DNA of 24,490 nt from a bacterium. GTDB lineage: Bacteria; Bdellovibrionota; FAC87; UBA2466. The notes under the pieces are model-generated. The model was not told the DNA's origin and ran no database searches. It saw only the letters and a program-made list of their open reading frames with translations. The stretch's first letter is position 1, and the number at the start of each line of letters is the position of its first letter. Position numbers and translations under genes: made by a program. The stretch is from contig JAIEOG010000288.1 in NCBI GenBank assembly GCA_019750655.1, positions 1 through 24,490 of the forward strand. Direction: 5' to 3'. Of this stretch, positions 7,991 through 15,401 are shown piece by piece.

Positions 7991-9004
7991 TCATGGCGCT
8001 TTTTCGATTTTGCAGGAATAAGCCTCGCCATTCAGCCACAGGCTTCCTGCGGAAATCTGAGGAGCCAGAGCGAGATCGACCGTAAAGTTCCGAAAAGGAT
8101 CCGAGGAAGACGAAGCCAATAAGGGGGATTTGAGCGGCTTCTGGCCCTGATCTAAAAGGGTAGGGGGCCGCTCGAAATCAAAGTCTGCCCAAGTTTGGCT
8201 GGGCACCGGCTTTCCAAAAGCTCGCAGAACCTGCACGCGCCAAGTTTGCTGCGTCCAGAAAGTTTCCCCAAGAGAAATCTCCTTGGGCGCCCAAGCGCCT
8301 TCCCCTTTTCCCGGAACAAAAAGGTAAAACAGTTGCACGGCATCATCGTGCGGCGCCCAGTTCGTGGGTTCGCAACGCAGGCGATCTTGAGCGGCGATGC
8401 CCGTTGAGGGAAAGAGCTCTTCGCAAGCTTTCGTGGAAAAAGCACAGCCCGTGATAAAGCGGGCGAGCGATGAATCGACCACTCGGTAGGAGTTGCGAAG
8501 CGTTTTATAGACCGCCTCGTGCACTAAGACAGCGGCCCGGTGCAAAGGGGTGAGGCGTGCAATCCAATGCGGATCAAAGAAGACGGAGTTTGTTCGGTCT
8601 TGCCAGAGGGCAATGCCCACTAGAGGCTTGCAGTTTCGCCCCGTGAATTCGTTCATCGCATCTTGTGGTGGCGCAATAGCCGTGTTCCCCGTGAGGAAAG
8701 ACTTTTCACGTCCCCAGAACTTAATCGCCTCCTCAAGCCAGTCGGCAGCTTCGAGGCGAAACTCGCCAGTGGTGCCGCGCAGTTCTCTCAAAGTTTTTCG
8801 TGCCATGGCCTCGATCGAGAGGTTGCCCATGCCAATCAAGGTTTCTTTACGCAGCTCCCGAGCTTCCCATAGGTCGAAGAGCTCAAACGTTTCGGTGCCG
8901 CCTTCTTCGCAGAGAATGCCACCGCTATTGCCCCGTTCATGGCCGGCCACGGCGGACAAGCAGCTGAGAAACGCCCAGGTGATAGAGATCTGAAAGGCCC
9001 TCAT
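7991..9004 (-). CDS. Exported protein with HE motif, partner of a TIGR02147 regulator
   Basis: This 337-residue protein has a Sec signal peptide (MRAFQISITWAFLSCLSAVA, cleavage before GHERG) and is likely periplasmic or secreted. I cannot assign a function. Visible features are a glycine-rich start of the mature part (GNSGGILCEEGG), conserved-looking cysteines (32, 125, 187, 194) and a helix with LVHEAVYKTLR (161-170). That His-Glu pair resembles a partial HExxH but lacks the second His, so a protease call is not justified. The ATG at 9004 overlaps the stop of the upstream TIGR02147 gene (ATGA), which indicates a two-gene operon and translational coupling. The regulator may therefore control or sense something linked to this protein. 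The 3' end lies 3 nt from the converging small secreted gene. Confidence 0.72.
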   Translation of the reverse strand: MRAFQISITWAFLSCLSAVAGHERGNSGGILCEEGGTETFELFDLWEARELRKETLIGMGNLSIEAMARKTLRELRGTTGEFRLEAADWLEEAIKFWGREKSFLTGNTAIAPPQDAMNEFTGRNCKPLVGIALWQDRTNSVFFDPHWIARLTPLHRAAVLVHEAVYKTLRNSYRVVDSSLARFITGCAFSTKACEELFPSTGIAAQDRLRCEPTNWAPHDDAVQLFYLFVPGKGEGAWAPKEISLGETFWTQQTWRVQVLRAFGKPVPSQTWADFDFERPPTLLDQGQKPLKSPLLASSSSDPFRNFTVDLALAPQISAGSLWLNGEAYSCKIEKAP

Positions 9005-9714
9005 GGCTGACTCCTAGAAAGAGGGAAAAGCTGGATTGCGAGCTGGTAGACTTCGCGTTGGTTCTTACGTTCCAAGCGACGGGAAAGCCTGCGCCGAAAC
9101 TTCTTAATCTCTTGGGCCGCATAGGGGAGTTCTTCGGGATCGATGGCGATGGTCATCGAGGAAAAGTCCCGTACATGCGCCGCATCTTGATCCAGAGACT
9201 GCGCAGCAAGAGCGAGGGACTGGTGGTGCCCATTGCGGTTGAAAAACGGGGGTACCGAATCCGAAACGCGCAGCTGGGTTGCAACCGCCTCGTAGACGCC
9301 ATTTCTCGCACGCAAGAACCCATGCTTCTCCAGAAGCTCTAAGGCTGTGCGCGTGGCCTCTGGAGAGATCCCAAGGCGTTTAGAAATCCAGCGGAGCTTG
9401 CCGATGAACCCCCGTGTTTCGGAAAGCGAAAGAATGGCAAAAAAATGCCAGTCATAGAGAATGCGGGCTTTTTCCAGATCCAAAGTGGAAAAAGCAGAAT
9501 CTTCCTGGGGGCTAGGCGCATTCACTTCCAACCTGCGCGCGATCTTTTCAAAACTCACGGTTTTGAGGCTTCGTTCACCGCGTAGAAACAAAGACAGAGT
9601 GGTGGGATTTATCCCGAGAAAACGCGCGTAAGCCCTCAAAGAAAACGCCCCTCGCCGAAGCCTGCGGTTCTGAAAATCGTTTACCAGCAGCTCTCTTAGT
9701 ACTTTCTCGGACAT
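9001..9714 (-). CDS. TIGR02147 family (DUF4423) transcriptional regulator
   Basis: This cytoplasmic protein of about 237 residues belongs to the TIGR02147 family, typical of Bdellovibrio-like bacteria and Fibrobacter. It has an N-terminal Cro/C1-like helix-turn-helix (about 24-51, SLRAYARFLGINPTTLSLFL). The DUF4423 core follows, with a winged-helix-like segment (WISKRLGISPEATRTALELL). The family's hallmark tail is present (REVYQLAIQLFPLS). It is a putative DNA-binding regulator; targets are unknown. ATG at 9714 is chosen because family members begin shortly before the LLVNDFQNR segment. An in-frame GTG at 9750 would add 12 residues. Neither has a visible ribosome-binding site. A palindrome at 9756-9772 sits just upstream, as expected for autoregulation. 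Its stop overlaps the ATG of the next gene (ATGA). Confidence 0.82.
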   Translation of the reverse strand: MSEKVLRELLVNDFQNRRLRRGAFSLRAYARFLGINPTTLSLFLRGERSLKTVSFEKIARRLEVNAPSPQEDSAFSTLDLEKARILYDWHFFAILSLSETRGFIGKLRWISKRLGISPEATRTALELLEKHGFLRARNGVYEAVATQLRVSDSVPPFFNRNGHHQSLALAAQSLDQDAAHVRDFSSMTIAIDPEELPYAAQEIKKFRRRLSRRLERKNQREVYQLAIQLFPLSRSQP

Positions 9715-9755
9715 GCAGACGGTATAGGCAGCCGCCGATAGAATTTCCACGGGAA

Positions 9756-9772
9756 AGAAACAAACTGTTTCT
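9756..9772. promoter_or_regulatory. Palindrome upstream of the TIGR02147 gene, possible autoregulatory operator
   Basis: Arms AGAAACA and TGTTTCT are perfect complements around an AAC spacer. The site is 42 bp upstream of the preferred ATG (9714) and 6 bp upstream of the alternative GTG (9750). Self-binding operators next to helix-turn-helix regulator genes are common. The AAACAAA core also occurs in the inverted repeat at 7553-7576. Confidence 0.4.
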
Positions 9773-9804
9773 CGAGGCTTGCAAACGAGCTGAGGCTTTT
9801 GGGG

Positions 9805-10686
9805 CTATTTCGCTCGCTGGAAAAGCGGGTGATCCTCGAAGGCGAGTTTCCGGCGTAAAAGCCCTCGGGTGAAAAGTAAGATAGGCGATCGTGCGGGAGT
9901 GGCCTTAACCAGCTGGGTGAGGAGGAGGGGGCATTTTCGCAAAAGGCTCGGCGGCCGCACCTGCTCGAGCGCTGCAAAAATGGGGTGGCTGCAGTTTTTG
10001 CAGAGGGTGTTGTACGGCTGCGAAGTTCCCGCGGCACTTCCCTTTTCGATCAAGACCCGCGCGAAGTTTCCGTTTTCGTTTGGGTTGAAATCAATCTCAT
10101 AAAGAAGGGTAGATGGCTTGATGTCTTTGGTCGATTTGCCCGCTCCCTCGGCAGCCTTTTTGAGAAGTGCGTCGCAAGCGCGTGCATAAAGCGCGAGTTC
10201 TCGGGGGGACTTTAAAGTGTGCGTGCTTTGGTAGGCGCCATCCTTCATGCCCTCTCGAGGGTCATATTCCACCCCCTCCGGTGCGGCAAAATAAAGCGAG
10301 TACATAAACCCTGGCAGCTCCTGTACGGGGCTGGGGTTATCAAGTGAATAGAGCCGGACGGGCAGGTTCAGGGGTGTTTCAAAGAACACCCCCGCATGTG
10401 CTATGCGCGTCCAGCGGCCTCTCGCAAAATCCGAAATGACGAGGAAAGAGCGCTGGAGACTCTCAATCGGGACCTCGGCGAGGTAAGTCTTGCCCTTGTG
10501 GTTGAAGTTCCCGACCAAGATGGTTCCAGCCCGGCGGGCGATGACTGCGGCTTCCGGGGCGGTGGCTGCTACGATTTGGAGAGGGTGTTTTTTGTCGAGA
10601 TCCAGCGCCTCGTCTGCGCCATAGGCGCCGGAAAGCATGAGAGCCAAGAGAACGAAGAGGTGGCGCATGGGGGGACGAAGTAACAT
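9805..10686 (-). CDS. Exported protein of unknown function
   Basis: I do not recognise this 293-residue protein. A signal peptide is evident (hydrophobic run RHLFVLLALMLSGAYG, cleavage before ADEAL), so it should act outside the cytoplasm. The mature part has a mixed alpha/beta look, a CKNC pair (about residues 229-232) and a basic C-terminal tail. Start choice is uncertain: ATG at 10686 is used, but ATG at 10668 would give a more classical signal peptide (MRHLF...). Neither has a Shine-Dalgarno sequence. The gene is divergent from tRNA-Pro. It lies upstream of, and on the same strand as, the TIGR02147 gene, with a short gap holding the palindrome at 9756-9772, so co-transcription is possible but not required. 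Confidence 0.68.
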   Translation of the reverse strand: MLLRPPMRHLFVLLALMLSGAYGADEALDLDKKHPLQIVAATAPEAAVIARRAGTILVGNFNHKGKTYLAEVPIESLQRSFLVISDFARGRWTRIAHAGVFFETPLNLPVRLYSLDNPSPVQELPGFMYSLYFAAPEGVEYDPREGMKDGAYQSTHTLKSPRELALYARACDALLKKAAEGAGKSTKDIKPSTLLYEIDFNPNENGNFARVLIEKGSAAGTSQPYNTLCKNCSHPIFAALEQVRPPSLLRKCPLLLTQLVKATPARSPILLFTRGLLRRKLAFEDHPLFQRAK

Positions 10687-10726
10687 TTTGGGAGGAAATG
10701 GTCCAGTTAGCCGTTAAACGCAGCCT

Positions 10727-10755
10727 TTGCCCCACCGACCGAGTTGAGGTAGGCT
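10727..10755 (+). promoter_or_regulatory. Putative promoter of tRNA-Pro
   Basis: TTGCCC (10727-10732) and TAGGCT (10750-10755) are separated by 17 bp. Transcription would start near 10762, ten bases before the mature tRNA 5' end at 10772. The -10 match is moderate. Confidence 0.35.
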
Positions 10756-10771
10756 GATTTTCTTCAAAAAA

Positions 10772-10844
10772 CGGGGCGTAGCGCAGCGGCTAGCGCATCT
10801 GCTTTGGGAGCAGAGGGTCGCCGGTTCAAATCCGGCCGCCCCGA
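10772..10844 (+). tRNA. tRNA-Pro (anticodon TGG)
   Basis: A full cloverleaf can be drawn. The acceptor arms are CGGGGCG (10772-10778) and CGCCCCG (10837-10843) with discriminator A at 10844. The D arm contains AGCGCAGCGGCTAGCGC. The anticodon stem is TCTGC/GCAGA with loop TTTGGGA (anticodon TGG), and the T arm is GCCGG-TTCAAAT-CCGGC. The gene does not encode the 3' CCA, so CCA must be added by the nucleotidyltransferase. At 73 nt it has a D loop one base shorter than the common proline tRNA. An acetyltransferase gene begins 6 nt after it. Confidence 0.95.
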
Positions 10845-10850
10845 AAATCT

Positions 10851-11369
10851 ATGATTACACTCCAACGCCCGCGAGAGAACCTAGCCACGTCGTACTTCGA
10901 GTTCATGGAGGAAATGCGGCAGCAGGGCGAAAAAATCTGGGAAGGGATGATCCCTAAGCCCGGTGAGCCCACACCTGCCTTTGTGCTGCGCTTACTCGGC
11001 GCGGAGACGCACCCAGAGCCAGGCCTTGTTGCAGAAACGAGCTATTGGGCCTGTGAGGGAGAGCGGGTTGTTGGAAGAATAGCTCTTCGCCACCATCTCA
11101 ATGAGAGCCTAAAAGAATTCGGTGGCCATATCGGGTACGAGGTTCGCCCTAGTTGTAGAAAGCGTGGGATAGCAAAAGAGATGCTTCGGCAGTTGTTGCA
11201 AACAACCAAAGCGAGAGAAATAGAGAAGCTTTTGTTGACCTGTGCTCCGGACAATACGGCTTCTAATAAAACGATTCTAGCCAACGGCGGTTCACTTGCT
11301 AAAACCGCTTACGTTGAGAAATGGCAAAGAGATACAAACTACTACTGGATTAGCTTAGCGCGGGAGTAG
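10851..11369 (+). CDS. GNAT family N-acetyltransferase (COG3981-like)
   Basis: This 172-residue cytoplasmic protein transfers an acetyl group from acetyl-CoA to an unknown amine substrate. The acetyl-CoA pyrophosphate-binding motif A is visible as GYEVRPSCRKRGIAKEML (95-112, R/K-x-x-G-x-A form). Motif B follows as CAPDNTASNKTILANGG (131-147). The N-terminus resembles COG3981 predicted acetyltransferases (EEMRQQGEKIWEGMIPKPGE), which supports the ATG at 10851 as the true start. That start is only 6 nt after the tRNA-Pro 3' end, so there is no room for a Shine-Dalgarno site outside the tRNA. The mRNA is either processed to a leaderless form or read through from the tRNA promoter. The last 15 nt overlap the converging START-domain gene. 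Confidence 0.85.
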   Translation: MITLQRPRENLATSYFEFMEEMRQQGEKIWEGMIPKPGEPTPAFVLRLLGAETHPEPGLVAETSYWACEGERVVGRIALRHHLNESLKEFGGHIGYEVRPSCRKRGIAKEMLRQLLQTTKAREIEKLLLTCAPDNTASNKTILANGGSLAKTAYVEKWQRDTNYYWISLARE

Positions 11370-12035
11370 TGGGGCAAGAACATCCCGGAAATTGTCGGGA
11401 GTTCTAATATCCGCTTTGGCTGCCTGTGCGCGCAGGCCTGTGAAGGTGAGCTGCGGCCAGTCTTCTTGGAAGAGATTCACCACCCACTTCGGCACACTGC
11501 CCATCGGGTCGCAGTGCACTTCGGCATCGACGTAGGTTGCGCCGTCGGCCGTTGCACTTAATTCGAACCGGCCGGAGCGGATTTCGCCGCGTGTGTGGTT
11601 CCAAGTGTTCAATTTATCGTCGGCGGGGCTGTAGATCAGAGCGAAGCTCTTGCCGGCCGGATCGACGTCGATTTTTACGTGAGAAACAAAATCGCGATCC
11701 TGCAGAATGACCGGTGTTTTGATCAGGTTGTACTCGATATAGGAGTCGAGACTGATCCGGCGCAAGACGCGGGATTCGCCCATGCTATCGACCCATTCGG
11801 GGGCGCGCTTGGTATCGAGCAAGATGGAAGCTACCTTCCAGAGAGGCGCCTCGACGCGTCCCTGCCCTCGCAATGCAATGATGGCGCTGCCGGCGACTTC
11901 TTTTTTGAAGAGCGCAATACCGTCCTTGGCGCCCGTGGGTTCCCAAGCGGTGGGGGTGGGGATAGCGAGCGCGGCCGAAGTCCAGAGACAGAGCAGAGCG
12001 AAAGTTCTCATCCGGGGCTTATGCCACGCTTTCAT
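11355..12035 (-). CDS. START domain-containing exported protein
   Basis: This 226-residue protein has an N-terminal signal peptide (MRTFALLCLWTSAALA after a short basic leader; cleavage before IPTP). A START/Bet v 1-like lipid-binding domain fills the rest. Family-like segments include GIALFKKEV, LLDTKRAPEWVDSMGESRVL, VILQDRDFVSHVKI and YVDAEVHCDPMGSVPKWVVNLFQ. START domains hold a hydrophobic ligand in a deep cavity; bacterial exported versions are poorly characterised. The ATG at 12035 overlaps the stop of the upstream flavoprotein gene (ATGA), so the two are almost certainly one operon with coupled translation. An alternative ATG at 12011 also leaves a good signal peptide. The stop lies inside the converging acetyltransferase gene. 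Confidence 0.82.
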   Translation of the reverse strand: MKAWHKPRMRTFALLCLWTSAALAIPTPTAWEPTGAKDGIALFKKEVAGSAIIALRGQGRVEAPLWKVASILLDTKRAPEWVDSMGESRVLRRISLDSYIEYNLIKTPVILQDRDFVSHVKIDVDPAGKSFALIYSPADDKLNTWNHTRGEIRSGRFELSATADGATYVDAEVHCDPMGSVPKWVVNLFQEDWPQLTFTGLRAQAAKADIRTPDNFRDVLAPLLPR

Positions 12036-13513
12036 TCCTGGATCCAGAATCGAAAGCCATGGAGGTAGTCCGAATAGCGGCGCGCATCCAAGAAACGTGG
12101 CTCGGCTAAGCGGAAGCGCCGGCCTTTGAAGTCCGGGTTGGTTTGGGTTCTAGCTTCCCGAAAAAGCTCGTAGTTCGCGGTGCCGGCCGTCTGCGCTTTT
12201 AGGTAGGCCGTAGCCGCTTTTGCTTGGTCTACGAAAATCGGCCAGACCCCTTGCGCCACTCCGACCTCATAAAGGTAGAGCAGGTCTTCTTCTTTGCGAT
12301 CAAAGACCCAGAGAGCCGGCTCCTTCGCGCCTTCCTTTAGTTCTTGGGGCAAGAAGGGGAAGTTGCCATGGTGGTAGCCCGTCGCAAAAATCACCGCATC
12401 GATCGGTTCTTCGCGGTTGCCTCGGTGGAACACGGGACGGCGCCCGTAAAAATCAACTAATCCCCTGCGAGGCAGAACGCGGCCTTCCAGCAGCGCTTCG
12501 GCGAGACCTCGATCGACCGTCGGCAATCTATCGAGAATATCGTGTTCGATGGGCGCGGGCAGCCCTAAGTCGCGGGTGGGGTGGCCCACGGCGAATTTCT
12601 GGATGGCACGGAAAGCCAGCATCTCCAACGAGTAAAAGAAGTCGGGAACTCTGCGCTGAGCAAAAAGGTCCGCAGGCTCTTCCCACCGCGTATTGCGGAA
12701 AATGTACTCGGGAACTAACCAAGGTGTCGTCCGGGCAGAGAAAAGTGTTTGCTTCGCCACTCGGCTGACTTCTGTCGCAATATCGCCACCTGTGTTCCCG
12801 CTTCCGACAACGAGCACGCGTTTGCCAGCATAGGGTTCGGGACCCCGGTAGTAAGAGCCATGGATGGGAGAAAGCTTTGCCGCTTGGGCTTTTGCGAAGA
12901 GCGCAGCGGGGAACATCGCGGAACTGCGGCTATTGGAGCCGGAAGCGACAACGACGGCGCGGTAGCATTTGTGGATTCGGTGAAGGGCCCGGCCAGGGCG
13001 CAGAGTCGCGCACCAGCTGCCATCGGACTGCTTTTCGAGGGATTCCACAGAGTGGTTGAACTCGATTCCGCGCCTTAGCCCATGGCGTACGGCAAAGTCT
13101 TTTAGGTAGGCATGCAGCTGTGGCGCCGAGGGAAAGTCCGGGTACTCGTCGGGCAGAGGATCTCCCAGGTGGGTAGTTCCATACGAGGAGTTGGAGCGGA
13201 GTCCTGGATAAGCGGGGCTCTCTGGATTGTCTGCAGCCCAAACACCTCCCACCTCGATCCAACGCTCGACCGCTTCCCAAGGAATGCCCGCATCTTGCAG
13301 TTCGCGCATCATAGCCAGGCCTGCGGGCCCTGCGCCGATGATTAAGACTGGGAGGTCCTGGCGGTGCTGAGCCACCGGGGTGCCAAGGGGCTTTGCCTGG
13401 CCTGCCCATTTTCTCAGTTTCCGTACATGGGGCTCCGCTGCCACTCTAGGCGGGCAGACGGTCGCGAAAAGCGGGGGAGCGGAGATCAAAAGAGCTAGGA
13501 AAAACGTGCGCAT
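12032..13513 (-). CDS. FMO-like FAD/NAD(P)-dependent flavoprotein with signal-like N-terminus
   Basis: This 493-residue protein resembles flavin-containing monooxygenases and related class B flavoproteins. The FAD Rossmann motif VLIIGAGPAGLAMM (56-69) is followed by the ribose-binding Glu83 and GGVW. A degenerate FMO signature lies around PIHGSYYRGPEPYAGKR, with His218 kept but the first F-x-G not. The NAD(P) Rossmann motif is VLVVGSGNTGGDIA (233-246), and the C-terminal FATGYHHG motif is present. The substrate is unknown. The first 25 residues (MRTFFLALLISAPPLFA) look like a Sec signal or membrane anchor without twin arginines, which is unusual for a flavoprotein. ATG at 13513 has GAGG 4 nt upstream. 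It is the first gene of an operon with the START-domain gene (ATGA overlap). Confidence 0.82.
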   Translation of the reverse strand: MRTFFLALLISAPPLFATVCPPRVAAEPHVRKLRKWAGQAKPLGTPVAQHRQDLPVLIIGAGPAGLAMMRELQDAGIPWEAVERWIEVGGVWAADNPESPAYPGLRSNSSYGTTHLGDPLPDEYPDFPSAPQLHAYLKDFAVRHGLRRGIEFNHSVESLEKQSDGSWCATLRPGRALHRIHKCYRAVVVASGSNSRSSAMFPAALFAKAQAAKLSPIHGSYYRGPEPYAGKRVLVVGSGNTGGDIATEVSRVAKQTLFSARTTPWLVPEYIFRNTRWEEPADLFAQRRVPDFFYSLEMLAFRAIQKFAVGHPTRDLGLPAPIEHDILDRLPTVDRGLAEALLEGRVLPRRGLVDFYGRRPVFHRGNREEPIDAVIFATGYHHGNFPFLPQELKEGAKEPALWVFDRKEEDLLYLYEVGVAQGVWPIFVDQAKAATAYLKAQTAGTANYELFREARTQTNPDFKGRRFRLAEPRFLDARRYSDYLHGFRFWIQE

Positions 13514-13622
13514 GCAACCTCAGAGGGAGCTGCGTAACACCCCACGGATGAGAGGGTCAAGATCCGGGCTAGCAGAGGCTGCCGTATGCCGTACTTTGGC
13601 ATCCATCCTCCCCTCGAAAGTC

Positions 13623-13631
13623 TGCTATAAC
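13623..13631 (+). promoter_or_regulatory. Extended -10 promoter for the tandem secreted paralogs
   Basis: TGC followed by TATAAC matches an extended -10 element (TGnTATAAT). No good -35 lies 16-18 bp upstream, as is usual for this promoter class. Transcription would begin near 13638, 5 nt before the GGAGG site at 13643-13647. This supports the GTG start at 13653/13656 rather than any upstream start. Confidence 0.55.
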
Positions 13632-13655
13632 GCGCGCTTCTCGGAGGTCCCTGTG

Positions 13656-14558
13656 GTGAAGCAGTTTCTCTTGGCTAGTTTATTGAGCGTCTCTGTTGCT
13701 ATGGCGGGCAGCCATGGCGGCCCCGGTAAAGAGGCCCCTGAAGCGCTCCCGAATGCTTTCGTGGTCGAGGGCGAACCCGCGATTGTGGTTCAGCACGAAA
13801 CGGCTGTCCGGATCGGTTCTGAGCTGGGAAAAATCGTGGTGAATTCCACGGTTCGTAAAGTCCGCGCCGTCGCTGATGGCCATCTAGAATTCCCCATTCG
13901 TTCTGCGGAAGAAGCCAAGGCCATCGCCGACTTTATCAACGACAACCGTTCGTTTCCGATGCATGTGAGAGGCGAACAGCTCACTTTAGGTCATGAAGGG
14001 AACATCGAGAAGAGTGAGCCGGTATTGGCAGCTTTCGTCGATAAAATGCGGTTTGTCGGCAAGCAGATGATTCTCGACACCAGAGATCTTAAGGTTTACG
14101 TCCCCTCGCCGGGCGATCCGTTCATTGAGATCGTGCACGGCGGAGAAACAGAACGGGCTCCCCTGTGGACGCTTCTGCAGAACATCCGTCTTCTTCTGGC
14201 TCTGGATAACATGGGAGCACTCAGACAGCGCATCAATACGGCGCACGCCTCTCAGCAGGTTCTCATGAAGGGGCTTGTGGAAGCGTTGAAAAAGACTGAG
14301 CCCACGTACCAAGAAATTGTGAGCGCTGCACGCCGGGGAAAAGGCCCGGTAAAGAGTGCGGCTGCTAAAGCCTTCGTGATTGTTGGCTTAGTCCCTAAGG
14401 GCGACCCTCTCGACATTGCTCTGGTTCTTTCGGAAAAGCTGTTAGACGCGCCCCTGGATGAAGTACGGGAAGCGGTCGATAGCGCTCTGAGTATTCCGTT
14501 GAATAAGGATATCAGCAAAGTGATGGAGATCTTTGCCCCGCTCTTGGAGAATCTATGA
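13656..14558 (+). CDS. Exported protein of unknown function, paralog 1 of a tandem pair
   Basis: I do not recognise this family. The 300-residue protein starts with a Sec signal peptide (VKQFLLASLLSVSVAMA, cleavage before GSHGGPG). Motifs shared with the next gene are DGHLEFPIR (74-82), FVGKQ (133-137), MGALRQRI (186-193), a block from SQQVLMK to EALKK (199-213), RRGKG (226-230) and VDSALSIPLNKDI (274-286). No catalytic motif or disulfide pattern is evident. The frame is open back to 13380, but GGAGG at 13643-13647 and the extended -10 at 13623-13631 fix the start at GTG 13656 (or the adjacent GTG at 13653). Its stop overlaps the ATG of paralog 2 (ATGA). The two are co-translated and may act together outside the cytoplasm. 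Confidence 0.75.
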   Translation: MKQFLLASLLSVSVAMAGSHGGPGKEAPEALPNAFVVEGEPAIVVQHETAVRIGSELGKIVVNSTVRKVRAVADGHLEFPIRSAEEAKAIADFINDNRSFPMHVRGEQLTLGHEGNIEKSEPVLAAFVDKMRFVGKQMILDTRDLKVYVPSPGDPFIEIVHGGETERAPLWTLLQNIRLLLALDNMGALRQRINTAHASQQVLMKGLVEALKKTEPTYQEIVSAARRGKGPVKSAAAKAFVIVGLVPKGDPLDIALVLSEKLLDAPLDEVREAVDSALSIPLNKDISKVMEIFAPLLENL

Positions 14559-15400
14559 AAAAGCTGTTACTAACATTCGTTATCAGTGTGAGCGCTTTGG
14601 CGGGCGTGCATGAGGGCCCGGGTCTCGGTTTGGATAAGCCTGAGGCAGTAGTGATCGAGGCGCAGGCAGCGGTTTCCGTTCGCTTCAAAGTCGGCAAAGA
14701 GCTTCTCCAGCAGACCATCCGCCGCGTGCGGACTTTGCAAGACGGGCATTTTGAATTCCCCATTCGCAATTCGGCTCAAGCGCACGCCGTTGCAGAATTT
14801 GTGAATGCTGGTGCGTACCCCATCAGCCTTGGCGACGATGTCTTAGTACTGGGCAAAGCGGGAGACGCCGCGATCAACTTGGCGGCTTACAATGCGTTCG
14901 CGGAAAAAGTGAGTTTCGTTGGGCGGCAAACGGTCTTCGCTGGCAACGGTGTGGAGTTCTATTCGGAAGCACCCGCCAGCTACACCGCAAAGCTTGTCGT
15001 GGGCGCTACGCGGTACGATGTGAATATCCCGGCACTCTTCACTGCTCTCAAAGGCCTTCTGCACCTCGGAAAAATGGGTGCGTTGCGTGAGCGGATGGCT
15101 AAAGGGCACCCTTCGCAGCAAGTGCTGCTAAAACGGCTGGTAGAGCCGTTGAAAAAGGCGGAAGTCTTTTACGTAGATGCGATTAACTCGCTACGCCGCG
15201 GCAGAGGGCTTATGAAGTCGGACGTTACTAAAGGCCTAGTGCTTGTTTGCCTGCGTCCCGATCAGAAGGGGCTTGCAGAAGCTCAAGGGATTGTTCGTTC
15301 GATCCTTGGGGATGCGACTGCGTTGAATATGGCCATCGATTCTGCCCTGCGCATTCCAGCGAATGCAGATATCACCCAAGCTTTGCAGCAGAAACCGTAA
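14555..15400 (+). CDS. Exported protein of unknown function, paralog 2 of a tandem pair
   Basis: This 281-residue protein is a diverged duplicate of the preceding gene. It has a Sec signal peptide (MKKLLLTFVISVSALA, cleavage before GVHEGPG). It keeps the family blocks DGHFEFPIR (63-71), FVGRQ (121-125), MGALRERM (174-181), SQQVLLKRLVEPLKK (187-201), RRGRG (214-218) and IDSALRIPANADI (261-273). The middle (about 95-170) differs most from paralog 1, which suggests divergence in binding or partner surface. The ATG overlaps the stop of paralog 1 (ATGA), so translation is coupled. Its stop is 1 nt from the stop of the converging nuoN. Function unknown; no homology to a named family was recognised. 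Confidence 0.75.
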   Translation: MKKLLLTFVISVSALAGVHEGPGLGLDKPEAVVIEAQAAVSVRFKVGKELLQQTIRRVRTLQDGHFEFPIRNSAQAHAVAEFVNAGAYPISLGDDVLVLGKAGDAAINLAAYNAFAEKVSFVGRQTVFAGNGVEFYSEAPASYTAKLVVGATRYDVNIPALFTALKGLLHLGKMGALRERMAKGHPSQQVLLKRLVEPLKKAEVFYVDAINSLRRGRGLMKSDVTKGLVLVCLRPDQKGLAEAQGIVRSILGDATALNMAIDSALRIPANADITQALQQKP

Positions 15401-15401
15401 C

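Noticed and set aside
7991..9004. Zinc metalloprotease based on LVHEAVYK
   Set aside because: The second histidine of HExxH is missing and no third ligand was found, so only an HE motif is reported.
13380..13655. N-terminal extension of the first tandem paralog
   Set aside because: The extension overlaps the divergent flavoprotein gene and would bury the signal peptide inside the protein. The extended -10 and GGAGG place the start at 13656.
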